Counted from the stretch's first letter, positions 1-8,399 are shown. The stretch is 64,000 nt of DNA from Bacteroidales bacterium (GCA_022865305.1 JALHSP010000116.1:110469-174468), one strand, 5' to 3'. Numbers and translations: made by a program. Notes: generated by a model from the sequence alone, not told the origin.

Positions 1-122
1 TGGTGCTTACAGCTATTGTAATCGGACTGGCAACAACCTCAATGCTGATGGCTATTATTATAAGGCTTTACAGAAAATACGGGACGTTTGATATCAGAGA
101 GATAAAAAACTTAAAAGGATAA
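1..122 (+). CDS. mrpC: MrpC/NuoK-like antiporter subunit, 3' end only
   Basis: The frame starting at base 3 is open from the window edge to a TAA at 120-122 and encodes about 39 residues: one hydrophobic helix (VLTAIVIGLATTSM) followed by a basic tail. The phrase ALTAIVIG-like plus a short charged tail is what the C-terminus of MrpC/MnhC (a NuoK homologue) looks like. The next gene starts 2 nt later and is clearly MrpD, which fits the conserved C-D order. The role would be a small membrane subunit of a Na+/H+ antiporter module. Only the end is visible, so the identification rests largely on context. Confidence 0.7.
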   Translation, partial: VLTAIVIGLATTSMLMAIIIRLYRKYGTFDIREIKNLKG

Positions 123-124
123 AT

Positions 125-1663
125 ATGAATCCGCTGATACCATTATTTGTTGTTATTCCTCTGGCTGGAGCTTTCCTGATCATGATTATTGGAAGGTTTG
201 TCAAAGAGTTTAACAAGTACTTTGCATCTCTGATACTTTTTTCCCTTGCCCTAATAAGTTTCTATTTCCTTTTTATAACCCGAGAAAACTTATTTGTATA
301 TAAAGTCGGAGGTTGGGAACCAATAAATAATATTCCTATTGGAATTTATATGGTTATGGATGGCTTCACTGCAATTGTAGTTTGTATTATAAACCTTATA
401 GGTTTCTTATCAGCCTTTTATTCAATCTCTTACATAAAAAGATATACTTCAGAAAACTATTTCTACGCTTTATTTTGTCTTATGATTGCCGGAATGAACG
501 GTGTTGTAATCAGTGGTGACATTTTCAATATCTTCGTTTTCCTTGAAATTTCGGTTATATCATCCTATGCTCTTGTAGCTTTCGGAGTTGAAAAAAATGA
601 GCTGGAGGCTTCATTCAAGTACCAGGTTTTAGGGGGACTGGCCTCATTTTTAATCCTGTTTGGAATAGGATTCCTTTACTGGAAAACCAAAACACTGAAT
701 ATTGCTGATATTAAAGGAGCTTTCAGTAATGGTTATGATAAAACATATTATCTGTTTGTTCAGATACTTCTATTAAGCGGCTTTGGTCTTAAAGCAGCCA
801 TTATTCCATTCCATGCATGGTTACCTGATGCACACTCGTCTGCTCCTTCACCAATTTCTGCAATGCTTTCAGGTGTACTTATTAAAGCAGTCGGAATTTA
901 TGTAATTATCCGACTATTTTTCAATATGTTCTTTATCAGTGAGGGGATGTCTGTCCTTATTACCACTCTTGGGACCCTTTCAATGGTAATTGGCGTTTTC
1001 CTTGCAATCGGACAATGGGATATTAAAAGACTGCTTGCCTATCACAGCATTAGTCAGATGGGCTATGTGGTTATGTCAGTCGGCATCGGAATGATGCTTA
1101 TTTCAAAAGGAGTCAGAAACGAAGTTGCTGCATTAGCCATTGCCGGTGGAATTTTCCATCTTATCAACCATGCTGCTTTTAAAGGTCTTTTATTTCTTAA
1201 TGCTGGAGCAATAGAATATTCGACCGGAACCCGCGACCTCAGGGAAATGGGCGGGTTGGCAAAAGCAATGCCTGTCACTTCGGCAACATCTTTTACAGCA
1301 TCTATGTCCATTTCTGGTATACCGCCCTTTAACGGATTCTTCAGCAAGCTGATAATTATTATTGCTGCCGTAATGGCTCACTTTTATCTGTTAGCTGCCC
1401 TTGCTGCAATTGTCAGTATAATAACCCTTGCATCCTTCCTGAAATTTCAGCGGTATGCTTTTTATAATGAGGACCCGAATAAGAAAAAGAACAGCATTAA
1501 AGAGGTTCCATTTCCCATGCTGTTTAGTATGATTATATTAAGTATTATTTGCCTTCTGCTGAGTATGTTGGCTTTCCCCGGTATCCGGGAAGCCATACTG
1601 ATGCCGGCAATTGACATTCTTATGGATCCTTCAAAGTATTCTTCACAAATAATTGGAATGTAA
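125..1663 (+). CDS. mrpD: MrpD / NuoN-type antiporter subunit
   Basis: 512-residue polytopic membrane protein of the proton-conducting antiporter family (NuoL/M/N, MrpA/D). About 14 hydrophobic segments are visible. The family's key charged residues are present: Glu141 in a membrane segment (VFLEISVISSYAL), Lys223 in GLKAAIIPFHAWLPDAH, and Lys254 in SGVLIKAVG. These carry protons in complex I and Mrp. It starts 2 nt after mrpC and ends 1 nt before mrpE, so it is translationally coupled. In Mrp antiporters this subunit is essential for Na+/H+ exchange. Followed by MrpE/F/G and hydrogenase-type genes, it more likely belongs to an ion-pumping membrane hydrogenase than to a free-standing antiporter. 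Confidence 0.9.
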   Translation: MNPLIPLFVVIPLAGAFLIMIIGRFVKEFNKYFASLILFSLALISFYFLFITRENLFVYKVGGWEPINNIPIGIYMVMDGFTAIVVCIINLIGFLSAFYSISYIKRYTSENYFYALFCLMIAGMNGVVISGDIFNIFVFLEISVISSYALVAFGVEKNELEASFKYQVLGGLASFLILFGIGFLYWKTKTLNIADIKGAFSNGYDKTYYLFVQILLLSGFGLKAAIIPFHAWLPDAHSSAPSPISAMLSGVLIKAVGIYVIIRLFFNMFFISEGMSVLITTLGTLSMVIGVFLAIGQWDIKRLLAYHSISQMGYVVMSVGIGMMLISKGVRNEVAALAIAGGIFHLINHAAFKGLLFLNAGAIEYSTGTRDLREMGGLAKAMPVTSATSFTASMSISGIPPFNGFFSKLIIIIAAVMAHFYLLAALAAIVSIITLASFLKFQRYAFYNEDPNKKKNSIKEVPFPMLFSMIILSIICLLLSMLAFPGIREAILMPAIDILMDPSKYSSQIIGM

Positions 1664-1664
1664 A

Positions 1665-2150
1665 ATGAGATATGTAGCAGTATTCATATTATCCCTGATA
1701 TTCTGGTTACTTTTAACCTTCAGATTCACTGTTCCGAACCTGATTGTCGGGTCTGTTGCAGCAGTAATTTGTTCAGCTATTTTTGCCAGGTATTATTTTC
1801 ATAACGTTTATAAGTTTCTACAACCACACCGTTATTTCTGGTTTATCATTTACCTTTTCATTTTCGTCTGGGAATGCATTAAAGCTAATTTTGACGTTGC
1901 TTACAGGGTACTTCACCCAGCAATGCCAATTAGGCCCGGAATAGTGAAGGTTAAAACCACTTTAAAATCTGATTTTGCAAAAATGCTGCTTGCAAATTCA
2001 ATTACGATGACACCCGGGACGATCTCAGTCGATATTATTGATGACAATCTTTTTATACATTGGATCTATATCAGGTCAGAAGATCCTGAAGTTTATACAG
2101 GAATGATTACGGGAGCATTTGAAAAGTATATTAAAAGGATAATAGAATGA
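1665..2150 (+). CDS. mrpE: MrpE antiporter subunit
   Basis: 161-residue MrpE/MnhE-family membrane protein. The N-terminal half has two or three hydrophobic helices, and the C-terminal half carries the typical soluble stretch with KTTLKSDFAKMLLANSIT and MTPGTISVDI, the MrpE signature. I chose the ATG at 1665, one base after the mrpD stop. An in-frame TTG at 1653 would add four residues and overlap mrpD but is less likely. The last 4 nt overlap mrpF (ATGA). MrpE is a structural subunit of the Mrp complex and of the Mrp-derived half of Mbh hydrogenases. Confidence 0.88.
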   Translation: MRYVAVFILSLIFWLLLTFRFTVPNLIVGSVAAVICSAIFARYYFHNVYKFLQPHRYFWFIIYLFIFVWECIKANFDVAYRVLHPAMPIRPGIVKVKTTLKSDFAKMLLANSITMTPGTISVDIIDDNLFIHWIYIRSEDPEVYTGMITGAFEKYIKRIIE

Positions 2151-2413
2151 GTGATTACCTGAACATATTGCTGTACGTCCAGATTGGATTAAGCGTAATC
2201 TGCCTCTACAGGATAATCAGAGGACCAACAATTCCTGACAGAATGGTTGGAGTTGATATTTTTGGGATTCTTGTTGTCGGTGTTTGCGCTATTATTTCAA
2301 TACAAACTGAAAGATCCTTTATTCTTGATATTGGGATAGCTTGGATAATACTAAGTTTCATAGGAACTCTGACTTTGGCTAAATATTTAACCGGTAAAAA
2401 ACTCAATGAATAA
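2147..2413 (+). CDS. mrpF: MrpF antiporter subunit
   Basis: 88-residue protein with three predicted membrane helices. The loop between helices 1 and 2 has RIIRGPTIPDRMVGVD, the conserved MrpF/MnhF motif in which the aspartates are thought to lie near the ion path. The length is normal for the family (about 85-95). The start overlaps the mrpE stop by 4 nt, and the stop overlaps the mrpG start by 8 nt, so the operon is tightly coupled. Confidence 0.9.
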   Translation: MSDYLNILLYVQIGLSVICLYRIIRGPTIPDRMVGVDIFGILVVGVCAIISIQTERSFILDIGIAWIILSFIGTLTLAKYLTGKKLNE

Positions 2414-2732
2414 TATGATAAGTCTGATATTCATAACGATCGGAATTACTTTTAACCTGTTAGGGTGTATTGGAATAATCAGGCTTCCTGATACTTATAA
2501 CAGGCTTCAGGCAGCAACAAAATGTGTGACCCTTGGTTGCTGCAGCATCCTTCTTGGCGTTTGTTTTCATTTTGGATTCAGTGATGCAGGTATTAAAGCC
2601 CTTGTTGCAATACCTATACTATTTTTTGCTTCCACAGTGGGAGCACATGCCCTGATCAGAGGAACTTACCATTTTGGGATTAAGCTTGGAGAAAGAAGTA
2701 TTAAAGATGATTATAAAGAAGCTGTAAAATGA
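2406..2732 (+). CDS. mrpG: MrpG antiporter subunit
   Basis: 108-residue protein with three hydrophobic helices and the MrpG/MnhG (PhaG) signature GCIGIIRLPDTYNRLQAATKCVTLG. The length is normal for the family. It overlaps both neighbours (8 nt with mrpF, 4 nt with the ferredoxin gene). An alternative ATG lies three codons in. Role: small structural subunit of the Na+/H+ antiporter module. The run D-E-F-G is complete; any A and B subunits would lie upstream of the window. Confidence 0.9.
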   Translation: MNNMISLIFITIGITFNLLGCIGIIRLPDTYNRLQAATKCVTLGCCSILLGVCFHFGFSDAGIKALVAIPILFFASTVGAHALIRGTYHFGIKLGERSIKDDYKEAVK

Positions 2733-3349
2733 AGTATCCAAAGATCAGAGAATTGAAGGAGGCCATCATTTCACTCGTTTCCCCGGCTTACACTTCAAAA
2801 TTTCCAGCTGAGCCTCATATTCCTTTTGAGAATTTCAGGGGTAAGCCAGTTGTTGATGATGAAAATTGCGTTGGATGCGAAACTTGCGCTAATGTCTGTC
2901 CCCCAATGGCGATAACCAATACTGATGATAAAGAAAAAGGAATAAGGATAATAAAAAGAGATTATGGGAAATGTATCTTTTGCGGACAATGCCAGGAACA
3001 CTGCATAACACAGAAAGGTGTGAAATTATCAGATAAGATCTTCGATATGGCAGTATTTGAAAGAGAAAAGTGTGTTGAATATCAGGAAAAAGAGCTGCTG
3101 ATATGTGAAAGCTGCAATGCTGTTATTACCACAAAAGAACATCTTCATTATATGCACAGGAAGCTTGGTCCGAAAGCATTTTCCTCAATACTTAATCTCA
3201 ACCTCCTCAATCAGAAATTAAAGCTGGCAGAAGGACAGGATGTTGATGTTGAGATAAAGGATGACCTGAAAAGAAAAGATATGTTCAATATCATTTGTCC
3301 GAACTGCCTGAGACAAATCCAAGTAAAATACTTATATAAAGGTGTTTAA
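2729..3349 (+). CDS. Two-cluster ferredoxin subunit, HycF/MbhN/NuoI-like
   Basis: 206-residue soluble iron-sulfur protein. Two classical 4Fe-4S motifs lie at about residues 46-60 (CVGCETCANVCPP) and 84-97 (CIFCGQCQEHC), the arrangement of HycF/HyfH/MbhN and NuoI electron-transfer subunits. The C-terminal half adds two extra CxxC pairs (CESC near 125 and CPNC near 190), likely a zinc ribbon; similar tails occur in some group 4 hydrogenase ferredoxins. It is coupled to mrpG by a 4-nt overlap and to the following hydrogenase protease by 8 nt. Inferred role: electron entry from ferredoxin to a membrane-bound hydrogenase or related complex whose large subunits are off the left edge. Confidence 0.82.
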   Translation: MKYPKIRELKEAIISLVSPAYTSKFPAEPHIPFENFRGKPVVDDENCVGCETCANVCPPMAITNTDDKEKGIRIIKRDYGKCIFCGQCQEHCITQKGVKLSDKIFDMAVFEREKCVEYQEKELLICESCNAVITTKEHLHYMHRKLGPKAFSSILNLNLLNQKLKLAEGQDVDVEIKDDLKRKDMFNIICPNCLRQIQVKYLYKGV

Positions 3350-3809
3350 GGACCTGGATAACCTTCTGTCTAAAAAGGAAAAGAAAATACTCTTTGTCGG
3401 AATAGGAAATCTCCTTAAAATGGATGATGGTGTAGGTGTTTATATAACCAGAAAAATAAAGAACAGAATCAATCTTTCATCCCTTATTGTAGAAGCCAGT
3501 ATTGAAAACTATATTGGTAAGATAAACACCCTGAATCCTGATATACTTGTACTCATCGATTGTATGGATCTGGGATCAGCTGCAGGAACCTTTAAATTAC
3601 TGCCATTAAGCCAGATACAGGATACGACTTTTAATACTCACAATATATCACTTAAACGGTTATCCGAGTTTTTTGCAATGCCGGTTTTTATACTGGGAAT
3701 CCAACCAGAAAAAATTGGTTTTGGTGAAAATATTTCCTACCTTGTAAAGAATATTGCCGACAAAATTATTAAAAACATAAACAAACAGGAGGTAAATCAT
3801 GGCTGTTGA
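3342..3809 (+). CDS. Hydrogenase maturation protease, HycI/HybD family
   Basis: 155-residue member of peptidase family M52, which cleaves the C-terminal tail of a [NiFe]-hydrogenase large subunit after nickel insertion. Visible motifs are VGIGNLLKMDDGVG (the GNxLxxDDGxG nickel-binding start, Asp near residue 28), LVLIDCMDLG in the centre (second acidic ligand) and ILGIQPEKIGFGENIS, which resembles the HycI group acting on group 4 enzymes. The start is GTG at 3342, overlapping the upstream gene by 8 nt. Its presence is the strongest local evidence that the Mrp genes belong to a [NiFe]-hydrogenase operon. Confidence 0.85.
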   Translation: MFKDLDNLLSKKEKKILFVGIGNLLKMDDGVGVYITRKIKNRINLSSLIVEASIENYIGKINTLNPDILVLIDCMDLGSAAGTFKLLPLSQIQDTTFNTHNISLKRLSEFFAMPVFILGIQPEKIGFGENISYLVKNIADKIIKNINKQEVNHGC

Positions 3810-4212
3810 ATATTTATGCAAAATTTGCCGGGGACATTTAAATGTAAAAACTTCAATTGTCCTTGCTGCTTCAAAAGTTAACAGTTCCAAAAGAGGATTG
3901 ATCTTTCTAAATCCCGAGATCGGGAACTACCTGACCACAACACATCCTACTTTCAAGATTGAAGAAGGTGCAGAATACACCTATACCTGCCCTATTTGTC
4001 ATTCACAGTTAAATAGTGCCAAGTACAATCACCTGGTAAGAATAATAATGATTGATGAGGAAGGAAAGGAGTTTAACATTTATTTTTCGGGTATAGCCGG
4101 TGAAAAATGTACTTATAAGATAAGGGGCACCAGGATTGAGAAACAAGGACCTGATGCTGACCTGTACGACAAGTACTTTGATGTACCGGAAGAAGACCGG
4201 AAATACCTTTAA
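3799..4212 (+). CDS. Zinc-ribbon protein of unknown function, hydrogenase-linked
   Basis: 137-residue soluble protein I do not recognise as a named family. It has two CxxC pairs (CKIC near residue 8 and CPIC near 56) that could form one zinc or rubredoxin-like site, plus a later Cys in GEKCTYK. The middle is a beta-rich stretch. It overlaps the protease gene by 11 nt and has a textbook AGGAGG at 3787-3792, 6 nt before ATG, which is rare for Bacteroidota. Position at the end of the hydrogenase-type operon suggests an accessory or maturation role, but HypA is not a good match and no function is claimed. Confidence 0.7.
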   Translation: MAVEYLCKICRGHLNVKTSIVLAASKVNSSKRGLIFLNPEIGNYLTTTHPTFKIEEGAEYTYTCPICHSQLNSAKYNHLVRIIMIDEEGKEFNIYFSGIAGEKCTYKIRGTRIEKQGPDADLYDKYFDVPEEDRKYL

Positions 4213-4291
4213 TTCTGCCCTGCGATATTGGGTAGGAATGTTTCATACAACGGTCTTGCCCTATGTATGAACAATATTCACAGGCATCACA

Positions 4292-4322
4292 TTTTTTCTG
4301 TCGGCAAATAATCCTATTTTTG
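4292..4322 (+). promoter_or_regulatory. Candidate Bacteroidota promoter for transketolase
   Basis: TATTTTTG at 4315-4322 matches the Bacteroidota -7 element TAnnTTTG. A T-rich TTTT about 19 nt upstream (4292-4295) could serve as the -33 element. It lies 38 nt before the transketolase ATG. The rest of the 148-nt gap shows no other clear signal. Confidence 0.4.
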
Positions 4323-4359
4323 TTTCCGTCTAAATTATTACGGTTAACTTATTAATTTC

Positions 4360-6402
4360 ATGAATCAAGAAGTAAACAAAAGAGCAGCTGATAATATCCG
4401 CATTCTGGCAATGGCAATGGTGGAAAAAGCTAAGTCGGGTCATCCGGGGGGAGCAATGGGTGGTGCTGATTTTATTCATATCCTTTTTTCTGAATTTTTA
4501 AATTTTGATCCTGACGATCCGAAATGGATTAATCGTGACCGGTTTTTTCTTGATCCCGGACATATGTCACCAATGCTGTATTCAGTTCTGACTTTAACAG
4601 GCCATTTCAAGGTTGATGAACTGAAAGGATTCAGACAATGGGCAAGTCCAACACCTGGTCATCCTGAACTCGATGTAATGAGAGGTATTGAAAATACGTC
4701 AGGTCCATTGGGACAAGGACACACAATGGCTGTTGGAGCTGCTATAGCTGAGAGATTCCTTGCTGCCAGATTCGGTGAATTGTTTGCACATAAAACTTTT
4801 GCATTTATTTCCGATGGAGGTGTCCAGGAAGAGATATCCCAGGGAGCTGGCCGCCTGGCCGGTTTTCTGGGCCTCAACAACCTTATAATGTTTTATGATT
4901 CCAATGATATCCAGCTATCAACCGAAACAAAAGCAGTAACATCTGAAGATACTGCAATGAAATATCGCTCATGGGGATGGGAGGTTATCGCAATTGAAGG
5001 GAATGACCACAGTCAGATAAGAAAAGCTCTCGGTAATGCTGTAAAGTCAAAAGTCAAACCCGTAATCATTATTGGCAAGACAATAATGGGGAAAGGTCTT
5101 GTAGATAATGCCGGGAACAGTTTCGAAAGAAAAACTTCTACACACGGTATGCCTGTAAGTGAGGCAGGTGGTTCTTTTGAAAAGTCACTGGTCAATCTTG
5201 GAGGAAATATCTCCGATCCTTTCTGCATCTTTGAAGATGTCAGACATCATTACAAAAAAGTCCTTGATAAAAAACGAAAGATTGCAGAAGAGTGGAAAAA
5301 AGAGAAAGGTAAATGGGCTTCTGAAAACACTGAACTCGATAAAAAACTCCGGTTATTCTATTCCGGTAACCTTCCTGAAATAGATTTCAGATCGATACAG
5401 CAAAAAGAAGGTACGGCAACAAGAGCTGCATCTGCTGCAGTCCTCAACGTGCTTGCGGGTAAGATTGAGAATATGGTGGTCGCCTCAGCCGATCTGTCAA
5501 ACTCCGATAAAACAGACGCTTTCCTTAAGAAGACAAAGGCATTTACAAATGGTGATTTTTCAGGTGCATTCCTTCAGGCAGGAGTATCAGAGCTTACAAT
5601 GGCTGCAATCATGAATGGGATGGCACTTCATGGAGGTGTTATACCTGCTTGCGGAACATTCTTTGTCTTCTCCGATTATATGAAACCAGCCGTCAGGCTT
5701 GCATGTCTTATGAGTTTACCGGTGAAATATATCTGGACTCATGATGCTTTCCGTGTCGGAGAAGACGGTCCTACACACCAACCCGTCGAACAGGAAGCAC
5801 AGATACGGTTGATGGAGCATCTCAGGAACCATCATGGAGATAACAGTATGCTTGTGCTTCGACCTGCCGATTCCATCGAAACAAGCATTGCATGGAAAAT
5901 TGCACTGGAAAATAAGAAGACGCCAACAGCACTTATCCTTTCACGACAGAATATAAAAGATCTGCCTTCCGACAAAAATGACAGATATGACGATGCACTC
6001 CAGTTGAAAAACGGAGCATATATTGTTCAGGATTGTAAAGGTAAGCCGGATATTATTCTGGTCGCAAGCGGTTCAGAGGTTGCCACTCTTGTCGAAGGGG
6101 CTTCCCTGCTAAGGAAAGATAATCTGAATGTAAGAATCGTCTCGGCCCCTTCCGAAGGATTATTCAGACAACAACCTGATTCTTACCAGAAATCAGTAAT
6201 ACCTGAGAACATTCCGGTGTTTGGATTAACTGCTGGATTATCAGTCACTTTACAGGGTCTTGTTGGACCAAGAGGCAGAATCTGGGGAGTAAACAGTTTT
6301 GGCTATTCTGCACCCTACAAGGTTCTTGATGAAAAATTCGGTTTTACTGCAGAGAACGTTTACCGTCAGGTAAATGAGTACCTGGCTCAGTTTAAGATGT
6401 AA
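4360..6402 (+). CDS. tkt: Transketolase
   Basis: 680-residue full-length transketolase, a thiamine-diphosphate enzyme that moves two-carbon units between sugar phosphates in the non-oxidative pentose phosphate pathway. Visible motifs: SGHPGGAMGGAD near the N-terminus, GHMSPMLYS, GPLGQGHTMAVGAA, the ThDP/Mg2+ segment DGGVQEEISQGA...YDSNDIQLS near 160-190, and the pyrimidine domain with PACGTFFVFSDY and HDAFRVGEDGPTHQPVEQ near 425-475. A C-terminal domain with VASGSEVATLVEGA completes it. It is monocistronic, with a candidate promoter upstream and a strong terminator 20 nt downstream. The substrate-binding His/Asp/Arg residues look intact. Confidence 0.95.
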   Translation: MNQEVNKRAADNIRILAMAMVEKAKSGHPGGAMGGADFIHILFSEFLNFDPDDPKWINRDRFFLDPGHMSPMLYSVLTLTGHFKVDELKGFRQWASPTPGHPELDVMRGIENTSGPLGQGHTMAVGAAIAERFLAARFGELFAHKTFAFISDGGVQEEISQGAGRLAGFLGLNNLIMFYDSNDIQLSTETKAVTSEDTAMKYRSWGWEVIAIEGNDHSQIRKALGNAVKSKVKPVIIIGKTIMGKGLVDNAGNSFERKTSTHGMPVSEAGGSFEKSLVNLGGNISDPFCIFEDVRHHYKKVLDKKRKIAEEWKKEKGKWASENTELDKKLRLFYSGNLPEIDFRSIQQKEGTATRAASAAVLNVLAGKIENMVVASADLSNSDKTDAFLKKTKAFTNGDFSGAFLQAGVSELTMAAIMNGMALHGGVIPACGTFFVFSDYMKPAVRLACLMSLPVKYIWTHDAFRVGEDGPTHQPVEQEAQIRLMEHLRNHHGDNSMLVLRPADSIETSIAWKIALENKKTPTALILSRQNIKDLPSDKNDRYDDALQLKNGAYIVQDCKGKPDIILVASGSEVATLVEGASLLRKDNLNVRIVSAPSEGLFRQQPDSYQKSVIPENIPVFGLTAGLSVTLQGLVGPRGRIWGVNSFGYSAPYKVLDEKFGFTAENVYRQVNEYLAQFKM

Positions 6403-6421
6403 ACATTATGATCATTCGTTG

Positions 6422-6450
6422 AAGGCCGCCTTATCAGCGGCCTTTATTGG
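6422..6450 (+). terminator. Rho-independent terminator of transketolase
   Basis: AAGGCCGC (6422-6429) pairs perfectly with GCGGCCTT (6437-6444) across a 7-nt loop, followed by a T-rich run. It lies 20 nt after the tkt stop. Confidence 0.85.
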
Positions 6451-6502
6451 TTTAATTTTAGTAAATTAGATAAATTTTTGAATTTATGTCCACTTAATTA
6501 AA

Positions 6503-7579
6503 ATGTCTGAAATGAAAAAACTTATTTGCATCCTTTTTAATCTTGCATGCTTTTTTATCACGCCATTACTCGGACAAATTGATACACTTGATATTACTTA
6601 CGAAGTAGCAGATACTTTAAATAAGAATATCAGGCTATTTGAGAGCAACGAGCTGCTGGAATTTTCCCTTCGATTTGATATTACAGCTTACAGACGGGCA
6701 AGATCAGATAAGGAATATCTGCCCGCCATCCTCACTTATCATATCAGTGAAACAGATTCAATAAATAAAGAATTAAAATTAAAAGCGCGCGGCATCATGC
6801 GTCTGGTCTACTGTGACTTTCCTCCTATCAGATTAAATTTTAAAAAGACTGAATCCCCTGATGATGAATTCAGCAATATTAATAAATTGAAGGTAGTTAC
6901 ACATTGTAAACTTGGTAATGAGGAAAATATATTAAAAGAATATCTGATATATAAGCTTTATAATATACTTACGGATAACAGTTACAGGGTAAGGCTGGCA
7001 AGAATCAATTATATAAATACCAGCAAACAGAGTAAACCAATCAGGCAACTTGCTTTCTTAATTGAACCATTGGACGTTTTATGCAAACGGACAAATTCCG
7101 TTGAGGTGGCATCCATGAATATAACTCAGAAAAATATCAAACCGGAGATAATGGATAGAATGGCAATTTTCAATTACATGATTGGGAATACCGACTGGTC
7201 AGTTCCGATTCATCATAATATCATTATTCTGTCGCAAGGTAATTCAGCGAGACCAGATCTGGGTGTAATAGTACCTTATGATTTTGATTATTCCGGGCTG
7301 GTTAATACAGATTATGCTATACCTTTTGAAGGATTGGGTCTCAAATCAGTTCTGGAACGCCGTTATCTTGGGGAATGCAGAAGCAAAGAGGTTTTCACTG
7401 ATGCACTTAAAGAATTTTCAGACAAGAAAGAAGAGTTTTACAAAGCCATAAATGAATTTCCATATTTAAAGGAAAAAACTAAAAAAGAGATGATTAATTA
7501 TTTGAATGGATTCTTTTACGGTTTTGATAAACGTAATACAATTGTAAGTAAATTGCTGAGTGATTGCATAAGTTTTTAG
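6503..7579 (+). CDS. Exported CotH-like (atypical kinase fold) protein, tentative
   Basis: 358-residue secreted protein. A signal peptide is visible (KKLICILFNLACFFITPLLG then Q). The true start may be ATG 6512, three codons in. The body contains NILKEYLIYKLYN, a late NYMIGNTDWSVPIHHN near 230-245 and VPYDFDYSGLVNTDYA near 260-275. These resemble the catalytic-loop Asp/Asn and the DFD metal-binding motif of CotH-type spore-coat kinases, and the order is right. I rate this as a fold-level suggestion. It stands alone between the tkt terminator and a degraded stretch, so neighbours do not help. Confidence 0.5.
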   Translation: MSEMKKLICILFNLACFFITPLLGQIDTLDITYEVADTLNKNIRLFESNELLEFSLRFDITAYRRARSDKEYLPAILTYHISETDSINKELKLKARGIMRLVYCDFPPIRLNFKKTESPDDEFSNINKLKVVTHCKLGNEENILKEYLIYKLYNILTDNSYRVRLARINYINTSKQSKPIRQLAFLIEPLDVLCKRTNSVEVASMNITQKNIKPEIMDRMAIFNYMIGNTDWSVPIHHNIIILSQGNSARPDLGVIVPYDFDYSGLVNTDYAIPFEGLGLKSVLERRYLGECRSKEVFTDALKEFSDKKEEFYKAINEFPYLKEKTKKEMINYLNGFFYGFDKRNTIVSKLLSDCISF

Positions 7580-7595
7580 GACATCAACATCTTAA

Positions 7596-7691
7596 ATTCA
7601 AAATATCGAAAAAGTCAGAATCCGTAAGATCGATATCGGTAAAGGTAATGCTGAAGTGGAGGTATATTTCAGGAATAAAAATATAAGCTGA
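7596..7691 (+). pseudogene. Possible 3' remnant of a lost gene
   Basis: Between an upstream TAA (7593-7595) and a TGA at 7689-7691 an open stretch reads as 31 residues of plausible beta-strand-like protein (IEKVRIRKIDIGKGNAEVEV). It has no start codon of its own. Its composition is coding-like, unlike the rest of the 190-nt gap. It could be the decayed C-terminus of a deleted gene. I cannot name the family, and chance is possible. Confidence 0.3.
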
Positions 7692-7771
7692 AAAAAATCT
7701 GTCTAAAGACATCTTCAAAGGACAATTTGTTTTAATTATTTTTCACTATTTTTACCCCTTATTTTCTTATA

Positions 7772-8371
7772 ATGCAATACGATATCCAACCCGGAGTCAA
7801 AGGCCTGATTTTTGATCTTGACGGAACACTTGCCGATACTATGCCTTATCACTTTGAAGGATGGAAAAAAGCATGCGAGAAATATGGCGCTCATATTGAC
7901 AACAAATTTCTTCGAAAACACACCGGTAGTCCGGGATGGATAATCGCAGAAGAAATAATCAGGAATTGCAGCCTTGATGGAAGTGTCACCATTGACCTGA
8001 TTATGAATGAGAAAATGGCTGAGTTTGTTAAACTTCAGCATCTCGTTAAACCAATAAAGCCAGTTACTGATATTGTAAAAAAATATTATGGGAAACTGCC
8101 GATGGCAGTGGGAACCGGGGGGCACAGAGAGGCGGTAGAACGTACCCTTGAGATAACTGACCTCCGTAAATATTTTGAAATCATTGTCACTGCAAACGAT
8201 GTTAATTCTTTCAAACCTGATCCCGAAACATTCCTTAAATGTGCAGAACTGATACAGGTTGATCCTCAATTTATTGAGGTGTTTGAGGATGCTGATCTTG
8301 GTATCGAGGCAGCACAAAAAGCCGGTATGATTGTTACTGATGTTAGGACATGGTATGATTCGAACTGGTGA
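7772..8371 (+). CDS. HAD hydrolase, beta-phosphoglucomutase-like
   Basis: 199-residue HAD-superfamily phosphatase or mutase. Motif I is IFDLDGTLADTMPYHFEGW (residues about 14-32, with the nucleophile and acid/base Asp pair). A helical cap follows (about 35-95), then the motif II Thr in VGTGGHREAVERTL, a motif III Lys in FKPDPETF, and the motif IV acidic pair in VFEDADLGIEAA. The cap and the DxDGTLxDT form point to the beta-phosphoglucomutase/phosphatase subfamily, acting on a small phosphorylated sugar. The start ATG at 7772 is followed by MQYDIQPGVKG. A long antisense frame over it is a shadow. Confidence 0.85.
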   Translation: MQYDIQPGVKGLIFDLDGTLADTMPYHFEGWKKACEKYGAHIDNKFLRKHTGSPGWIIAEEIIRNCSLDGSVTIDLIMNEKMAEFVKLQHLVKPIKPVTDIVKKYYGKLPMAVGTGGHREAVERTLEITDLRKYFEIIVTANDVNSFKPDPETFLKCAELIQVDPQFIEVFEDADLGIEAAQKAGMIVTDVRTWYDSNW

Positions 8372-8373
8372 AT

Positions 8374-8399
8374 CAAGGTACAAGGTACAAGGTACAAGG
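8374..8399. repeat. Heptamer tandem repeat (CAAGGTA)n
   Basis: Three exact CAAGGTA units plus a partial fourth begin 3 nt after the HAD gene stop codon. Confidence 0.9.
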
